Below are positions 48,052 to 57,173 of a DNA stretch of 64,000 nt, piece by piece. The notes below the pieces were generated by a model, which was not told where the DNA came from, did no database searches, and worked only from the letters and a program-made list of their open reading frames with translations. This DNA is from Micromonospora sp. WMMD1120 (GTDB lineage: Bacteria > Actinomycetota > Actinomycetes > Mycobacteriales > Micromonosporaceae): NCBI RefSeq assembly GCF_029626235.1, contig NZ_JARUBO010000005.1, positions 1,458,501-1,522,500 of the forward strand, given 5' to 3'. The position numbers and the translations under genes were made by a program. Each line of letters opens with the position of its first letter. The first letter of the stretch is position 1.

Positions 48052-50898
48052 TCACGCACCGTCCGCTGACGGCGGCGCGTTCCTCGCCAGCTCGGCGATC
48101 TGCTCCAGGGTACGGATGATCTCCTCGCGGGTGGCCTCGCCGACGTACCAGCCGGTGAGGCCGCCGGCCAACGCCTCCTCGCAGAGCCGTCGCGCGTCGG
48201 CCAGCTCGCCACGCAGTCGGGCCACCTGGGCGAGGCCGAGCCGCGCGGCGGCGACGAACTCGGGCGCGCCGCTGCGCTGCGCGAGGAGCAGCGCGGCGGC
48301 GAAGTCGTCCCGGGCCGCCGCGAGGTCACCGGCGCGCAGCCTGATCTCACCCCGGGTACGCAGCATGTCGGCCCGGTCGACGACCGACCCGAGCTCCTCG
48401 GCCAACCCCATGGCCTGATCCATGTGGCTGCCCGCCGCCTCGGGGTCGCCCTGCCAGGCCGCGAGTTCGCCGAGCGCGCCCAGCGTGATCATGGTGCCCC
48501 ACCGGTCGCCGGCACCGCGGAACCCGCCCAACGCCGTGGTCAGCGTGGTTCGGGCCTGATCCCACTCGTCGCTCCACATCAGCGCCGAACCCTTGCCCAT
48601 CGTGCCGAGCGCGTCCAGCCACTCATCCGGCCCGACCAGCCGGCGCAGCTCCCGCATCAGCTCGTCGATGTACCCGGCCCCGCCCGGTGGCGGTCCGGTG
48701 GAGATGCCCGACAGGTAGAGCAGGAACGGTTGTCGGGGCGGCCGGTCGAGTTGGCGGATCACGAACTGCTGCGTGCCGACCGCCGGCAGGCGCCCGGCGC
48801 CGGCGAGCGCGGCGTTGTAGACGCAGAGGAAGAACTCCTCCCGCAACCCGGGCGGCGCCTCGGAGCCGAGCAGGTCGAGCACGTCGGCGGCGAGCCTCGC
48901 GCCCTCCCCGCGCATGCCGCGTAGCCACCAGTAGAAGGACAGGGCAGCGACCAGCCCCGCGGCCTCGGGCGCGTCCCCGGCCGCGGTGGCCCGACGCAGC
49001 GCGGCGTGCAGGTTGTCCCGCTCGGCGTCCAACCGGCGCAACCAGCGCAGCTGTTCGGCGTGCCGCAGGTGGTCGCTGGCGGTCCAGGCGAACTCCAGGA
49101 AGTACGCGGTGTGCGCGCGGCGCAGGTGATCGGCCTCGCCGGCCTCGTGCAGGCGTTCGGCGCAGAAGGCGCGGACCGTCTCCAGCATCCGGTAGCGGCC
49201 GTCGGCCAGCTCCACGAAGGACTTGTCCACCAGGCCGGTCAGCGCCTCGACGAACACGGCGGCGGGCAGCCCGGACACCTGCCCGGCCGCCTCCAGCGTG
49301 GCACCGCCGGCGAAGACGGTCAGCCGCCGGGCCAGCAACCGTTCGGCCTCGTCGAGCAGGTCCCAACTCCACTCGACCACCGCCCGCAGGGTGCGGTGTC
49401 GCGGCGCCGCGGCCCGGCCGCCCATCGCCAGCAGCCGATCGTCCAGGTGGGCGGCGACCTCCGCGACGGGCAGCGCCCGCAGCCGGGCGGCGGCCAGCTC
49501 GATCGCCAACGGCAGACCGTCGAGGGTACGGCAGATCCGCAGCACCACCTCGACGTTCGCCGGCGTGACGGTGAAGTCGGGTACGACGTCGGCGGCCCGC
49601 TGGGCGAAGAGGCGGACCGCCGGAGAGTCGTCGGCATCCCGCCCGTGCGCGCCGAGTGGCGGCACGGTGAGCCCGGACAGTGGGCACAGCGCCTCACCGG
49701 CCAGCCCGAGCGGTTCCCGGCTGGTGGCGAGCACACGCAACGCCGGGCAGGCGCTCAGCAACCGCGCGGCGAGCCGGGCCGCGTCGACGACGACGTGCTC
49801 GCAGTTGTCCAGCACGAGCAGCAGCGGCCGCTCGGCGAGCGCCTCCACCAGGCGATCGACGGCCGTACGCCCCGGTTCGGCCGGGGCACGCAGGCCGGCG
49901 TCGCGGAGGCCGAGCGCGCTGAGCACCGCCTGCGGTACGTCAGCGCCGTCCGCCAGGCCGGCCAGCTCGACGAAGCGGACCTCGCCGTCGACGTCACCGG
50001 CGACCTCGATCGCCAGGCGGGTCTTGCCCGCGCCTCCCGGGCCGGTGAGGGTCACCAACCGGCGCTCGCCGAGCAGCCGCCGGACGCGCCCCAGTTCCAC
50101 CTCCCGACCGACGAACGTGGTGAGCTGGCTCGGCAGCGCCGCTCCGGCCGACTCGCGTACGGGCCTGCCGTGCTCTCCGCGCAGCACCGCCAGGTGGATC
50201 GCGGCCAGCTCCGCCGACGGGTCGACGCCGAGCTGTTCGGCGAGCACCCGACGCGCGTCCTCGAACTCGGTCAGCGCCTCCGCCGGGCGGCCCAGTGCCG
50301 CCAGCACGCGCAGGAGCTGGCCCCGCGACCGCTCCCGCAGCGGGTGAGCGACGACCAGTTCGCGCAGCTCGCCGGCCAGCCCGGCGTACGCGCCCAACGC
50401 CAGGTCCGCCTCGACCCGGTCCTCGACGGCGGCCAGCCGCAGCTCGTCGAGTCGGGCGGCCTGCGCGCTCGCGCCGGGAACATCGGCGAGGGCGTCACCA
50501 CGCCACAGCTCCAGCGCCTCCCGCAGGACGGTGGCCGCCCGGGACCAGTCGCCGTCGGCGAGCGCCCGCCGCCCCACCCCGGCGAGCCGTTCGAACCGGT
50601 ACGCGTCGACGTCGTCGGGGTCCACCGCGAGTCGGTAACCGGCAGTGTGGAACTCGACCGGGTCGTGCGCGCCGGACAGGGCCTGCCGCAGCCGCGACAC
50701 CTGGGATTGGAGGGCGTTCGCCGCTCCCCGGGGCGGACGATCGCCGTACAGGCCGTCGATCAGCCGCTCGGCGGGGACGACCCGGCCCGCGTCGAGCACC
50801 AGGAGCGCCAGCAGCGTACGCAGCCGTGGACCGCCCACGGGGATCTCGCGCCCATCGGCGTGCAGCACCCGGGTCGGGCCCAGGATGCGGAACCGCAT
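48052..50898 (-). CDS. AfsR-like BTAD transcriptional regulator with NB-ARC and TPR regions
   Basis: A 948-residue regulator. It begins with an OmpR-type winged helix (MRFRILGPTRVLHADGREIP, then ANALQSQVSRLRQALSGAHD), followed by the bacterial transcriptional activator domain up to about 250, an NB-ARC-like ATPase with LVTLTGPGGAGKTRLAIEVA (Walker A) and LLLVLDNCEHVV (Walker B), and a C-terminal TPR-like half. There is no LuxR domain at the end. Such proteins activate genes for secondary metabolism or export in actinomycetes on a signal relayed through the ATPase. The ATG at 50898 lacks a ribosome binding site. The DrrAB-type exporter follows it directly. Confidence 0.92.
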   Translation of the reverse strand: MRFRILGPTRVLHADGREIPVGGPRLRTLLALLVLDAGRVVPAERLIDGLYGDRPPRGAANALQSQVSRLRQALSGAHDPVEFHTAGYRLAVDPDDVDAYRFERLAGVGRRALADGDWSRAATVLREALELWRGDALADVPGASAQAARLDELRLAAVEDRVEADLALGAYAGLAGELRELVVAHPLRERSRGQLLRVLAALGRPAEALTEFEDARRVLAEQLGVDPSAELAAIHLAVLRGEHGRPVRESAGAALPSQLTTFVGREVELGRVRRLLGERRLVTLTGPGGAGKTRLAIEVAGDVDGEVRFVELAGLADGADVPQAVLSALGLRDAGLRAPAEPGRTAVDRLVEALAERPLLLVLDNCEHVVVDAARLAARLLSACPALRVLATSREPLGLAGEALCPLSGLTVPPLGAHGRDADDSPAVRLFAQRAADVVPDFTVTPANVEVVLRICRTLDGLPLAIELAAARLRALPVAEVAAHLDDRLLAMGGRAAAPRHRTLRAVVEWSWDLLDEAERLLARRLTVFAGGATLEAAGQVSGLPAAVFVEALTGLVDKSFVELADGRYRMLETVRAFCAERLHEAGEADHLRRAHTAYFLEFAWTASDHLRHAEQLRWLRRLDAERDNLHAALRRATAAGDAPEAAGLVAALSFYWWLRGMRGEGARLAADVLDLLGSEAPPGLREEFFLCVYNAALAGAGRLPAVGTQQFVIRQLDRPPRQPFLLYLSGISTGPPPGGAGYIDELMRELRRLVGPDEWLDALGTMGKGSALMWSDEWDQARTTLTTALGGFRGAGDRWGTMITLGALGELAAWQGDPEAAGSHMDQAMGLAEELGSVVDRADMLRTRGEIRLRAGDLAAARDDFAAALLLAQRSGAPEFVAAARLGLAQVARLRGELADARRLCEEALAGGLTGWYVGEATREEIIRTLEQIAELARNAPPSADGA

Positions 50899-51014
50899 GA
50901 CAGGGATTGTCACCCAGCGCGGGCCGGCACCCACCGACCGGTCCACCAGTCCGTGCTCGGCAACGAATGAGCTGCGGCGCGCGCGCCGCCGCCTTCAGGC
51001 TGCGCTCGGGTGGC

Positions 51015-51257
51015 TCACGAGTAGACGTCCTTGCGGTGACCGACGTCGTGGATGGTCAACTCGTCCTCGTCAAGGCGATAGAGAACCCGATAGTCACCGA
51101 CTCGCAGGCGACGCCCAGACCCGTCACGCATCTCGGTGGAGTTCTGCGGCGCAGGGTCGGAAATCAGGCCCAGGATCGCCCCCAGGACGGTTAGGAAGAC
51201 GTTGCGCGGCTGCTTGTGCAGCCAGACCAGCACGTTCCGGTCGACCTGGACCTTCAC
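51015..51257 (-). CDS. relE: RelE/ParE-family toxin
   Basis: An 80-residue protein starting VKVQVDRNVLVWLHKQPRNV with C-terminal GSGRRLRVGDYRVLYRLDED then ELTIHDVGHRKDVYS. This is the RelE fold; RelE-type toxins cut mRNA in the ribosome. The Arg/Lys of RVGDYRVLY and the C-terminal HRKDVY tail, needed for activity in the family, are present. The GTG start overlaps the antitoxin stop (GTGA). Confidence 0.92.
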   Translation of the reverse strand: MKVQVDRNVLVWLHKQPRNVFLTVLGAILGLISDPAPQNSTEMRDGSGRRLRVGDYRVLYRLDEDELTIHDVGHRKDVYS

Positions 51258-51553
51258 GCGGCCTCGCCGTTGGCTCGTTCGGTCAGCAGAGCCTCCACCT
51301 CGCGGGGGTCCACCCCGAGCGACTCCAGTGCCGCCGACAGCGGTACGAACTGGCCTTCCGCACGGGAACGGGCGATCACCGCCGAGTCCCGGCGATCCCG
51401 AAGGGCTTCGATCTCCTCCCACTCGTCGATACCGACGAGCACTGCGACCGGCCGTTCGTATTTCGTAATGATCACCGGCTCACCGGTGCGCTCGACACCG
51501 TCCAGCACCCGACCCGCGCCGTCCCGAAATTCTCGCAGCGTAATCCTTTCCAT
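51254..51553 (-). CDS. Phd/YefM-family antitoxin
   Basis: A 99-residue antitoxin: ITLREFRDGAGRVLDGVERT then GEPVIITKYERPVAVLVGID is the DNA-binding Phd/YefM fold, and the flexible C-terminus (about 60-99) should wrap the RelE toxin. The ATG at 51553 follows a palindromic region with two ggtacc sites, probably the autorepressor operator. The toxin gene overlaps its stop, giving the usual antitoxin-first order. Confidence 0.93.
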   Translation of the reverse strand: MERITLREFRDGAGRVLDGVERTGEPVIITKYERPVAVLVGIDEWEEIEALRDRRDSAVIARSRAEGQFVPLSAALESLGVDPREVEALLTERANGEAA

Positions 51554-51560
51554 CCCTCAA

Positions 51561-51578
51561 CGGTACCAGGCGGTACCG
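51561..51578. promoter_or_regulatory. Operator-like pair of cggtacc sites before yefM
   Basis: cggtacc (51561-51567) and cggtacc (51571-51577) are direct copies, each containing the palindrome ggtacc, 10 bp apart (one helical turn). They begin eight bases upstream of the antitoxin ATG and are likely bound by the antitoxin for autorepression. Confidence 0.55.
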
Positions 51579-51639
51579 CGATGTCCCATACTGAGAAGGT
51601 GAGGGGTGTCGCTCGTGTCTGGCCGGCCGCCCGAAGAGG

Positions 51640-53535
51640 TCAACTCACCTCGCCGGTTCCGTCGGGTTGGCCGGTCAGCTCCAGTTCACCGGTAGCGCCG
51701 CCGGCCGTCGCCGAGGGGGCGTCCCGGGTGGGCGGAACGGAGGACGCCGCGCCCGGCGCGCCGACCCCATGGTTGGGCAGGGCCGGTGGGGCGCACTGCC
51801 GGGTCAGCCAGTCCAGCCCGCGACGACGGGCGACGACAGTCAGCCGGTCCCCCGCGAAGATCACCTGCCGGGGGTCGAGGTCCTTCCACCAGATCGTCCT
51901 GCCGCCGCCGGCCGGGGTACGCGCGATCAACCGGACCTGCCCGTCCCGGTTGACCACGTCCAGTGGCCGCCCGTCCAACTCGGAGCCGGCGGCGACCGGC
52001 ACCTCGGCGACCGGCAACGCGTGCCTGTCGACGGGGATCGTGGCGATCACCGCGCGTTCGGTGAGCGCCCCGATGAAGGCCGGGGCGGCCAGGTAGGAGA
52101 CCGAGCGGGACACGCCGAGGGCGAAGGTCTCCTCCACCCGTTCGGCGAAGTCCCCGTCGAAGAGCCGCAGCACCACACGCAGGTCCGCACGCAGGTCGCG
52201 GGCGGCGAGAGCCGATTCCAGATTGGCCACGTCGTCGGTGGACGCCACCACCAGCGCCTGGCAGTCGGCCACCGACGCGGCGGCGAGCGTCTCCGGCAGC
52301 GCCGCGTCGCCGATGATCAGCGGCACCTCCAGTTGCCGGGCGAGCGCGGCCCCGCGTGGCTCCGGGTCCTTGTCGATCGCCACCACCTCGACGTCGTACT
52401 CGCGGAGTTGCGCCATCACCCGGGTGCCGACGTTGCCGAGGCCGACCACGACGACGTGCCCGACCCGCGCGGGCTGCAACCGGCCGGTGTGCAGCGCCAG
52501 CCGGGCGTTGACGATGCCGTCCACCACGACGGCGGTGATCAGCGGGATCAGCGCCAACCCGGCCAGGTTGAGCACCACCTGCATGATCTGGGCGTCCGCC
52601 GGCTTGGTGGTGTCCGGGTCGGCGCCGCTCAGCGTGGTGACCAGTGTCAGGTACAGCGCCTCCAACGGGGACACGTCCTCGGCCCGGGAGATCAGCGCCC
52701 CGAGCACCGCGATCAGCGTGAGCACCAGCATCACCGCGATGCCGATCTTGCGGGTGGCGAAGCCGCGTACCGCGCCCAGCAGGACCGTGAGCGGCCGACG
52801 TCGCCGACGGGCCCGGACCAGCCGGCGCGCGGCGACCTCGGTGCCCGGCGGCTGACCGGTCGCCTCGGCGAGCACCACGTCGGCGTCGGCCTGGTAGGCC
52901 GGCAGCAGTCGCACCCCCTGCGCCTCGGTGAGGTGCGCCAACCCGCAGACCACGTCCTGGGCGCGGACGTCGGCCCGCCGCGCCACCCGCAGCGTCTTGT
53001 CCCGGTGCTGGAACGAGCTGGGATCGACCTCACCCAGCGCGGCGGCCACGAAGGCCGGCGCGGCCATCTCGGCGTCGGAGAGCACCTCGACCGGCGCCTT
53101 GAGCAGCTTGCGGACGCCGCCGGCGAGGGTGCCGTTGAACATCCGCAACACCTGGCGGACCCGCTGGTCGACGGCCTGGGCGCAGAGTGCGGCGTGCAGG
53201 TTGCCGACGTCGTCCTGGTGCAGCAGGGCCAGACCGGTCGCCCCGGCCAGGCCGGCGGTCTCGAAGGTGGCGACGTCCAGCCGATCCGAGCGGACCACCC
53301 GGACCCCGCGCAGTCCCGCCACGTCCGGACCGTTGCTGCGGTAGCGCTCCGGCACCACGACCGTCACCCGGGCCCCGCCGACCGGCAGCTCGGACTCGAG
53401 CATCGCGCGGGCCACGTAGTAGGCGAGCGCGTCCTTTCCGCAGATCACGTAGTGCGGGCGCGGATCACCGACGGAGCGCAGCCGCCAGTTCCACTCGACC
53501 GCCCGTCGCGCCCGGTCCCGCCACGGCTCCGCCAT
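51640..53535 (-). CDS. Ion channel-like protein with two RCK (TrkA-N) domains
   Basis: A 631-residue protein. The first TrkA-N/RCK domain is at 24-170 (HYVICGKDALAYYVARAMLE), then two spans flank a pore-like loop (IGIAVMLVLTLIAVLGALIS, LEALYLTLVTTLSGADPD, and VVLNLAGLALIPLITAVVVD), then a second RCK-N (VGHVVVVGLGNVGTRVMAQL) with RCK-C-like region to about 600, and an Ala/Pro/Thr-rich tail. The filter position reads TLSGAD where K+ channels have T(V/I)GYGD, so potassium selectivity is doubtful; similar two-RCK layouts occur in Castor/Pollux proteins. ATG 53535 is at the start of the first domain. Confidence 0.85.
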   Translation of the reverse strand: MAEPWRDRARRAVEWNWRLRSVGDPRPHYVICGKDALAYYVARAMLESELPVGGARVTVVVPERYRSNGPDVAGLRGVRVVRSDRLDVATFETAGLAGATGLALLHQDDVGNLHAALCAQAVDQRVRQVLRMFNGTLAGGVRKLLKAPVEVLSDAEMAAPAFVAAALGEVDPSSFQHRDKTLRVARRADVRAQDVVCGLAHLTEAQGVRLLPAYQADADVVLAEATGQPPGTEVAARRLVRARRRRRPLTVLLGAVRGFATRKIGIAVMLVLTLIAVLGALISRAEDVSPLEALYLTLVTTLSGADPDTTKPADAQIMQVVLNLAGLALIPLITAVVVDGIVNARLALHTGRLQPARVGHVVVVGLGNVGTRVMAQLREYDVEVVAIDKDPEPRGAALARQLEVPLIIGDAALPETLAAASVADCQALVVASTDDVANLESALAARDLRADLRVVLRLFDGDFAERVEETFALGVSRSVSYLAAPAFIGALTERAVIATIPVDRHALPVAEVPVAAGSELDGRPLDVVNRDGQVRLIARTPAGGGRTIWWKDLDPRQVIFAGDRLTVVARRRGLDWLTRQCAPPALPNHGVGAPGAASSVPPTRDAPSATAGGATGELELTGQPDGTGEVS

Positions 53536-53623
53536 GCCCGGATCGTAATCAGCGCTGCCACCACGGGCGACCCCGTCCTGATCACCCAGGCATGCCGGCC
53601 CCGGCGGCGGGTAGAGCAGCGCC

Positions 53624-54133
53624 ATGCAGACGTTCCTCCCGTACCCGGACTTCCTGGCCAGCGCCCGCGCGCTGGACCAGAAGCGGCTGGGCAAGCAGCG
53701 GGTGGAGGCCATCCAGGTGCTGCGCGGGCTCACCTGGCCGGCGTACGGCTGGCGCAACCACCCGGCGGTGAAGATGTGGGCCGGGTACGAGGAGGCGCTC
53801 ACCCGCTACGGGTTGGACATGTGCGCGGTCTGGACCGAGCCGGGACGGGCCGACACCTGCGCCACCACGATGACCGTCGACCTGGCCGCCGCCTGCGGCC
53901 CCGGTGTCGTACGGACCCAGGACGAGTTGGCCCGCGCCGGTGAGCTGCCACCGTGGCTGGGCCGCGACGACCTGCACCTCAGCCACCGCTCGTCGCTGCT
54001 GCGCAAGGACCCGGCGCACTACCGACCGCTCTTCGGCGACGACGTGCCGGAGGATCTGGAGTACGTCTGGCCCGCCTCGGACCGCCCGCGCCGCTGCCTA
54101 CCGACCGGGGAAGCCCGAGCTGGGGCAGACTGA
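53624..54133 (+). CDS. MSMEG_6728-family protein
   Basis: A 169-residue cytoplasmic protein opening MQTFLPYPDFLASARALDQK then RLGKQRVEAIQVLRGLTWPA, with WRNHPAVKMWAGYEEALTRY. This is the conserved actinobacterial MSMEG_6728 family. It shows similarity in the N-terminal FLPYPDFxxSAxxLDxxRLGKQRxE motif to pyrimidine-dimer DNA glycosylase-like proteins, but no function is proven. It is divergent from the RCK protein over 88 bp. Confidence 0.88.
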   Translation: MQTFLPYPDFLASARALDQKRLGKQRVEAIQVLRGLTWPAYGWRNHPAVKMWAGYEEALTRYGLDMCAVWTEPGRADTCATTMTVDLAAACGPGVVRTQDELARAGELPPWLGRDDLHLSHRSSLLRKDPAHYRPLFGDDVPEDLEYVWPASDRPRRCLPTGEARAGAD

Positions 54134-54138
54134 CCTCC

Positions 54139-55692
54139 ATGACTGTGTCGCGAGTGGTGGGTCGCCTCATCGGCGTACGACAGCACCAGGTGGACCCGGG
54201 CGGCGGCGGCGCGGACCGGGTGCCTCGACCGACCACGGCGCTGGTGGTGGGTGGCGGCATCGCCGGCATGTCGGCGGCGGTGGTGCTGGCCGAGCGGGGT
54301 GTGGCGGTGACAGTGCTGGAGGCGGCGCCGACGCTCGGCGGTCGACTGGGCGCCTGGCCGGAGGCGCTCGCCGACGGCAGCCAGCAGAACGAGCACGGGT
54401 TCCACGCGTTCTTCCGGCAGTACTACAACTGGCGGTCCATCCTCCGTCGGATCGATGGTGACCTGGGCTTCCTCAAGCCCATCCCGGGCTATCCGATCCT
54501 CAGCGCGCAGTGGCCGACCGAGGAGTTCGGCAGCCTGCCGCCCGCGCCACCGGCGAACCTGCTGGCCCTGCTGCTGCGCAGCCCCAGCCTGCGCCTCGCC
54601 GACCTGCGCCGGATGGACCGGGACGCGGCGCTGCCGCTGCTCACCTACGATCCGGTGCGCACCTACGCCGAGCTGGACGACACCACCGCCGACGAGCTGC
54701 TGACCTCGCTGCGGCTGCCGGACCGGGCGCGGGCGATGCTGTTCGAGGTCTTCTCGCACTCGTTCTTCAACCACGAGGCGGAGATGTCGGCCGCCGAGAT
54801 GGTCGCCCAGTTCCACTTCTATCTCCTGGGCAATCCGGAGGGGCTGGCCTTCGACTGCCCGGACGAGGACTACGCCACGGCGATCTGGGAGCCGCTGACC
54901 CGGCACGTGGAGAAGCACGGCGGCCGGGTGCGCACCGGCTGCGCCGCCACCGCGATCCACCGGGACGGCGCGGGTTGGCGGGTGACGACCAGCGACGGTG
55001 ACAGCCATCCGGCCGGGCACGTGGTGCTCGCCGTCGACCCGCCGGCGCTCGCCGCGCTCGTCGCGGCCTCCCCCGACCTGGCCGAGCGGGCCCCGGAGCT
55101 GGCGGCGCGGATGCCGGCCTTCGGCACCCCCGGTCCGCCGTACGCGGTCGCCCGCTACTGGTGCGACGGGGACGTGGCCGCCGATCGGGCGGTGTTCAGC
55201 GGCGTGTCCCGGCAGCCCACGCTGGACTCGGTGACGCTCTACCACCGGTTGGAGAACGAGCCGCGGCGCTGGGCGCGGCAGACCGGCGGGTCGGTCGTCG
55301 AGCTGCACGCGTACGCCTGTGACCCCGGGGTGCCGGCCGAGGAGCTGGCCGAGCGGATGCGCCGTGAGCTGGTCGCGCTCTGGCCGGAGGCCGGCGAGCT
55401 GCGGGTCCGCGAGCTGCGGGCCCGGGTGGAGGCGCAGGCTCCGGCGTTCACCCCGGGCAGCCACGCCTGGCGACCGGGGGTACGCACCGACGCGCCGGAC
55501 CTCTACCTGGCCGGTGACGGCATCGCCACGGAGTTCCCGAGCGCGTTGATGGAACGCTCGGCCGCCACCGGGATCATCGCCGCGAACCACATCCTGCGCG
55601 CGGCGGGCGCGGCGGCCGAACCGGTGCTGTCGATCCGGCCGCGCGGTCTGCTGGCCGGACGTGACAAGCTAAACCGACAAAACACCCAATAA
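54139..55692 (+). CDS. FAD-dependent oxidoreductase of the carotenoid desaturase/CrtU type
   Basis: A 517-residue flavoprotein. ALVVGGGIAGMSAAVVLAER (ADP-binding motif) then TLGGRLGAWPEALADGSQQN (second FAD contact) and the C-terminal LYLAGDGIATEFPSALMERS mark the amine-oxidase/phytoene-desaturase superfamily. EHGFHAFFRQYYNWRSILRR and SHSFFNHEAEMSAAEMVAQF resemble isorenieratene synthase CrtU, which desaturates and methylates beta-ionone rings. No other carotenoid gene is adjacent, so the substrate is only inferred. ATG 54139 starts six bases after the previous gene ends. Confidence 0.75.
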   Translation: MTVSRVVGRLIGVRQHQVDPGGGGADRVPRPTTALVVGGGIAGMSAAVVLAERGVAVTVLEAAPTLGGRLGAWPEALADGSQQNEHGFHAFFRQYYNWRSILRRIDGDLGFLKPIPGYPILSAQWPTEEFGSLPPAPPANLLALLLRSPSLRLADLRRMDRDAALPLLTYDPVRTYAELDDTTADELLTSLRLPDRARAMLFEVFSHSFFNHEAEMSAAEMVAQFHFYLLGNPEGLAFDCPDEDYATAIWEPLTRHVEKHGGRVRTGCAATAIHRDGAGWRVTTSDGDSHPAGHVVLAVDPPALAALVAASPDLAERAPELAARMPAFGTPGPPYAVARYWCDGDVAADRAVFSGVSRQPTLDSVTLYHRLENEPRRWARQTGGSVVELHAYACDPGVPAEELAERMRRELVALWPEAGELRVRELRARVEAQAPAFTPGSHAWRPGVRTDAPDLYLAGDGIATEFPSALMERSAATGIIAANHILRAAGAAAEPVLSIRPRGLLAGRDKLNRQNTQ

Positions 55693-55759
55693 GCGACGGT
55701 ACGCTGCCGTACGCTCGGATGATCAACCGTCGATCGGCCGGGCGGGAGGGCAGCGGACG

Positions 55760-56962
55760 ATGTCACCACTGCACCGCGTCGGCGCGGAGAGCGGCTTCGA
55801 CGAGGCCGCCCACGACGACGGGTACCCGCTGATCCGCGACGAGCGGGCCTGCGTCGTCACCGCCCTGCGTCTGGGCTGGTGGATGGCGGACGCCTACCAC
55901 CACGGGCAGCACGCGGAACCGAAGAACCCCGCCGCCGCCCGCCCGGCCACCCCGCCGGCCAAGCTCTCCAACCTCACCGAGATGTCCGCCCACCGCCGGA
56001 TGCGGATGTACCTCGACGGGGTGGACGTCGCGCTGGCCCAGATCGCCGAACTCACCCGGCACACCGGGCCGGTGCCGGACACGTCCGTCCCCCGGACGCT
56101 GCTGCCCGACCTGGACCGGCCGGACCTCGCCGATCCGGTGCCGCTCCTGCTCGCCCTGGACGACCTCAACGTGGAGGTGCTGCGCTGGACGATGGCCACC
56201 AACCACCGGGTCGGGTTGGCCTACCGGCTCGGCCGGTCGGTGGCCGACACCGTCCGGGCCGGCGACGCCACGCAGTTGCTCCGGCAGTTCGGCGGCCGGC
56301 AGATCCAGATCAGCCGGTGGCTGGACGAGCTGGCCAGCGTCCTGCCGCCGTACTCGGCCGCCGTGGTGCGCCGGTCGCTGACCGCCTGGGCGGGCGCTGT
56401 CGACCGGGCCGGCCACGGGGACCCGACCGAGCCTGCGCCCGCCGAGCTGAGTCGGGCGCTGCGCGGCCAGGGTGACCTCTGGCGGGACGTGCTCACCGGT
56501 GGCCTGCACCCGCGTGACCTGCTCGACGAGGAGGACTACGCGGTGATCGCCCGCAACCTGATCATCCGGGACCGGCGGCTGGTGGCGCAGGCGGCGCGGG
56601 GCATCTTCTGGCCGGTGCTCGTACCCCTGCTGCTGGTGCTCTTCGCCGTGGTCGGAGTGAGCGCCGCCGCGGCGGCCGGTTCGCCGACCACCCGGGCCAC
56701 CGTCGCCCTGGTCGGCCTGGGCGCCGGTCTGGCCGCGATCTGGCGGTCGGTCTCCGGGCCCGCGCTGGCGGTCGCCGGCGAGGTCAACAGGCCCCTGCTG
56801 GACAGCGAACTCACCGCGCGGATGGCGCTGCGGCTGAACCGGCCGCTGACCACCGCCCGGGTCGCGGCGCGGGCGACGCCACGCACCCGCCGGCAGCGGC
56901 GTCCCGAGGACCGTGGGCGATCGAAATACGTTGCCGGTGTCTCCCCCGCCGACCTACCGTGA
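55760..56962 (+). CDS. Unrecognised 400-residue protein with C-terminal membrane spans
   Basis: A mostly soluble helical N-terminal region of about 280 residues (RDERACVVTALRLGWWMADA; LNVEVLRWTMATNHRVGLAY) followed by two membrane spans (IFWPVLVPLLLVLFAVVGVS and ATVALVGLGAGLAAIWRSVS) and a basic tail. No catalytic motif is seen. Similar proteins are found in Micromonosporaceae without known function. The ATG at 55760 has GGAGGG upstream. Its direction matches the flavoprotein gene but 67 bp separates them. Confidence 0.7.
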   Translation: MSPLHRVGAESGFDEAAHDDGYPLIRDERACVVTALRLGWWMADAYHHGQHAEPKNPAAARPATPPAKLSNLTEMSAHRRMRMYLDGVDVALAQIAELTRHTGPVPDTSVPRTLLPDLDRPDLADPVPLLLALDDLNVEVLRWTMATNHRVGLAYRLGRSVADTVRAGDATQLLRQFGGRQIQISRWLDELASVLPPYSAAVVRRSLTAWAGAVDRAGHGDPTEPAPAELSRALRGQGDLWRDVLTGGLHPRDLLDEEDYAVIARNLIIRDRRLVAQAARGIFWPVLVPLLLVLFAVVGVSAAAAAGSPTTRATVALVGLGAGLAAIWRSVSGPALAVAGEVNRPLLDSELTARMALRLNRPLTTARVAARATPRTRRQRRPEDRGRSKYVAGVSPADLP

Positions 56963-56997
56963 TCGCGCACCGCCAACCACCACCGCTGGAGCAGCAA

Positions 56998-57087
56998 ATG
57001 ACGATGCCGCACGTCAGCACAGTGCCGTCGACGCTGCCCGGCGACGGTTGGCACGCGGAACGCCCCCGGGCGGGCCGGCCTGACTGA
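56998..57087 (+). CDS. Tiny 29-residue ORF upstream of the HNH endonuclease
   Basis: ATG 56998 with GGAG eight bases upstream opens TMPHVSTVPSTLPGDGWHAE then RPRAGRPD, ending TGA at 57085-57087. It is too short for automatic gene calling. A strong terminator hairpin (57106-57139) follows, then the HNH gene. The order suggests a leader peptide, but no run of one amino acid is present, and two Trp/Arg residues alone do not indicate a specific signal. Confidence 0.5.
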   Translation: MTMPHVSTVPSTLPGDGWHAERPRAGRPD

Positions 57088-57105
57088 CGCGTACCCGTAC
57101 GCGCC

Positions 57106-57139
57106 GAGCCGCCCGTCCGACCCCCGGACCGGGCGGCTC
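57106..57139 (+). terminator. Hairpin between the 29-residue ORF and the HNH gene
   Basis: Perfect 10-bp arms gagccgcccg (57106-57115) and cgggcggctc (57130-57139); the loop can add tccg/cgga pairing. It is followed by ttcgctg. It ends 34 bp before the HNH start, so it may terminate the short transcript or attenuate the nuclease gene. Confidence 0.65.
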
Positions 57140-57173
57140 TTCGCTGTCCGTCACCATCTGGAAAGGAGCCCCG

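Noticed and set aside
51015..51553. Broken or orphan toxin gene
   Set aside because: Both the antitoxin and toxin genes are full length with the usual overlap and C-terminal catalytic residues.
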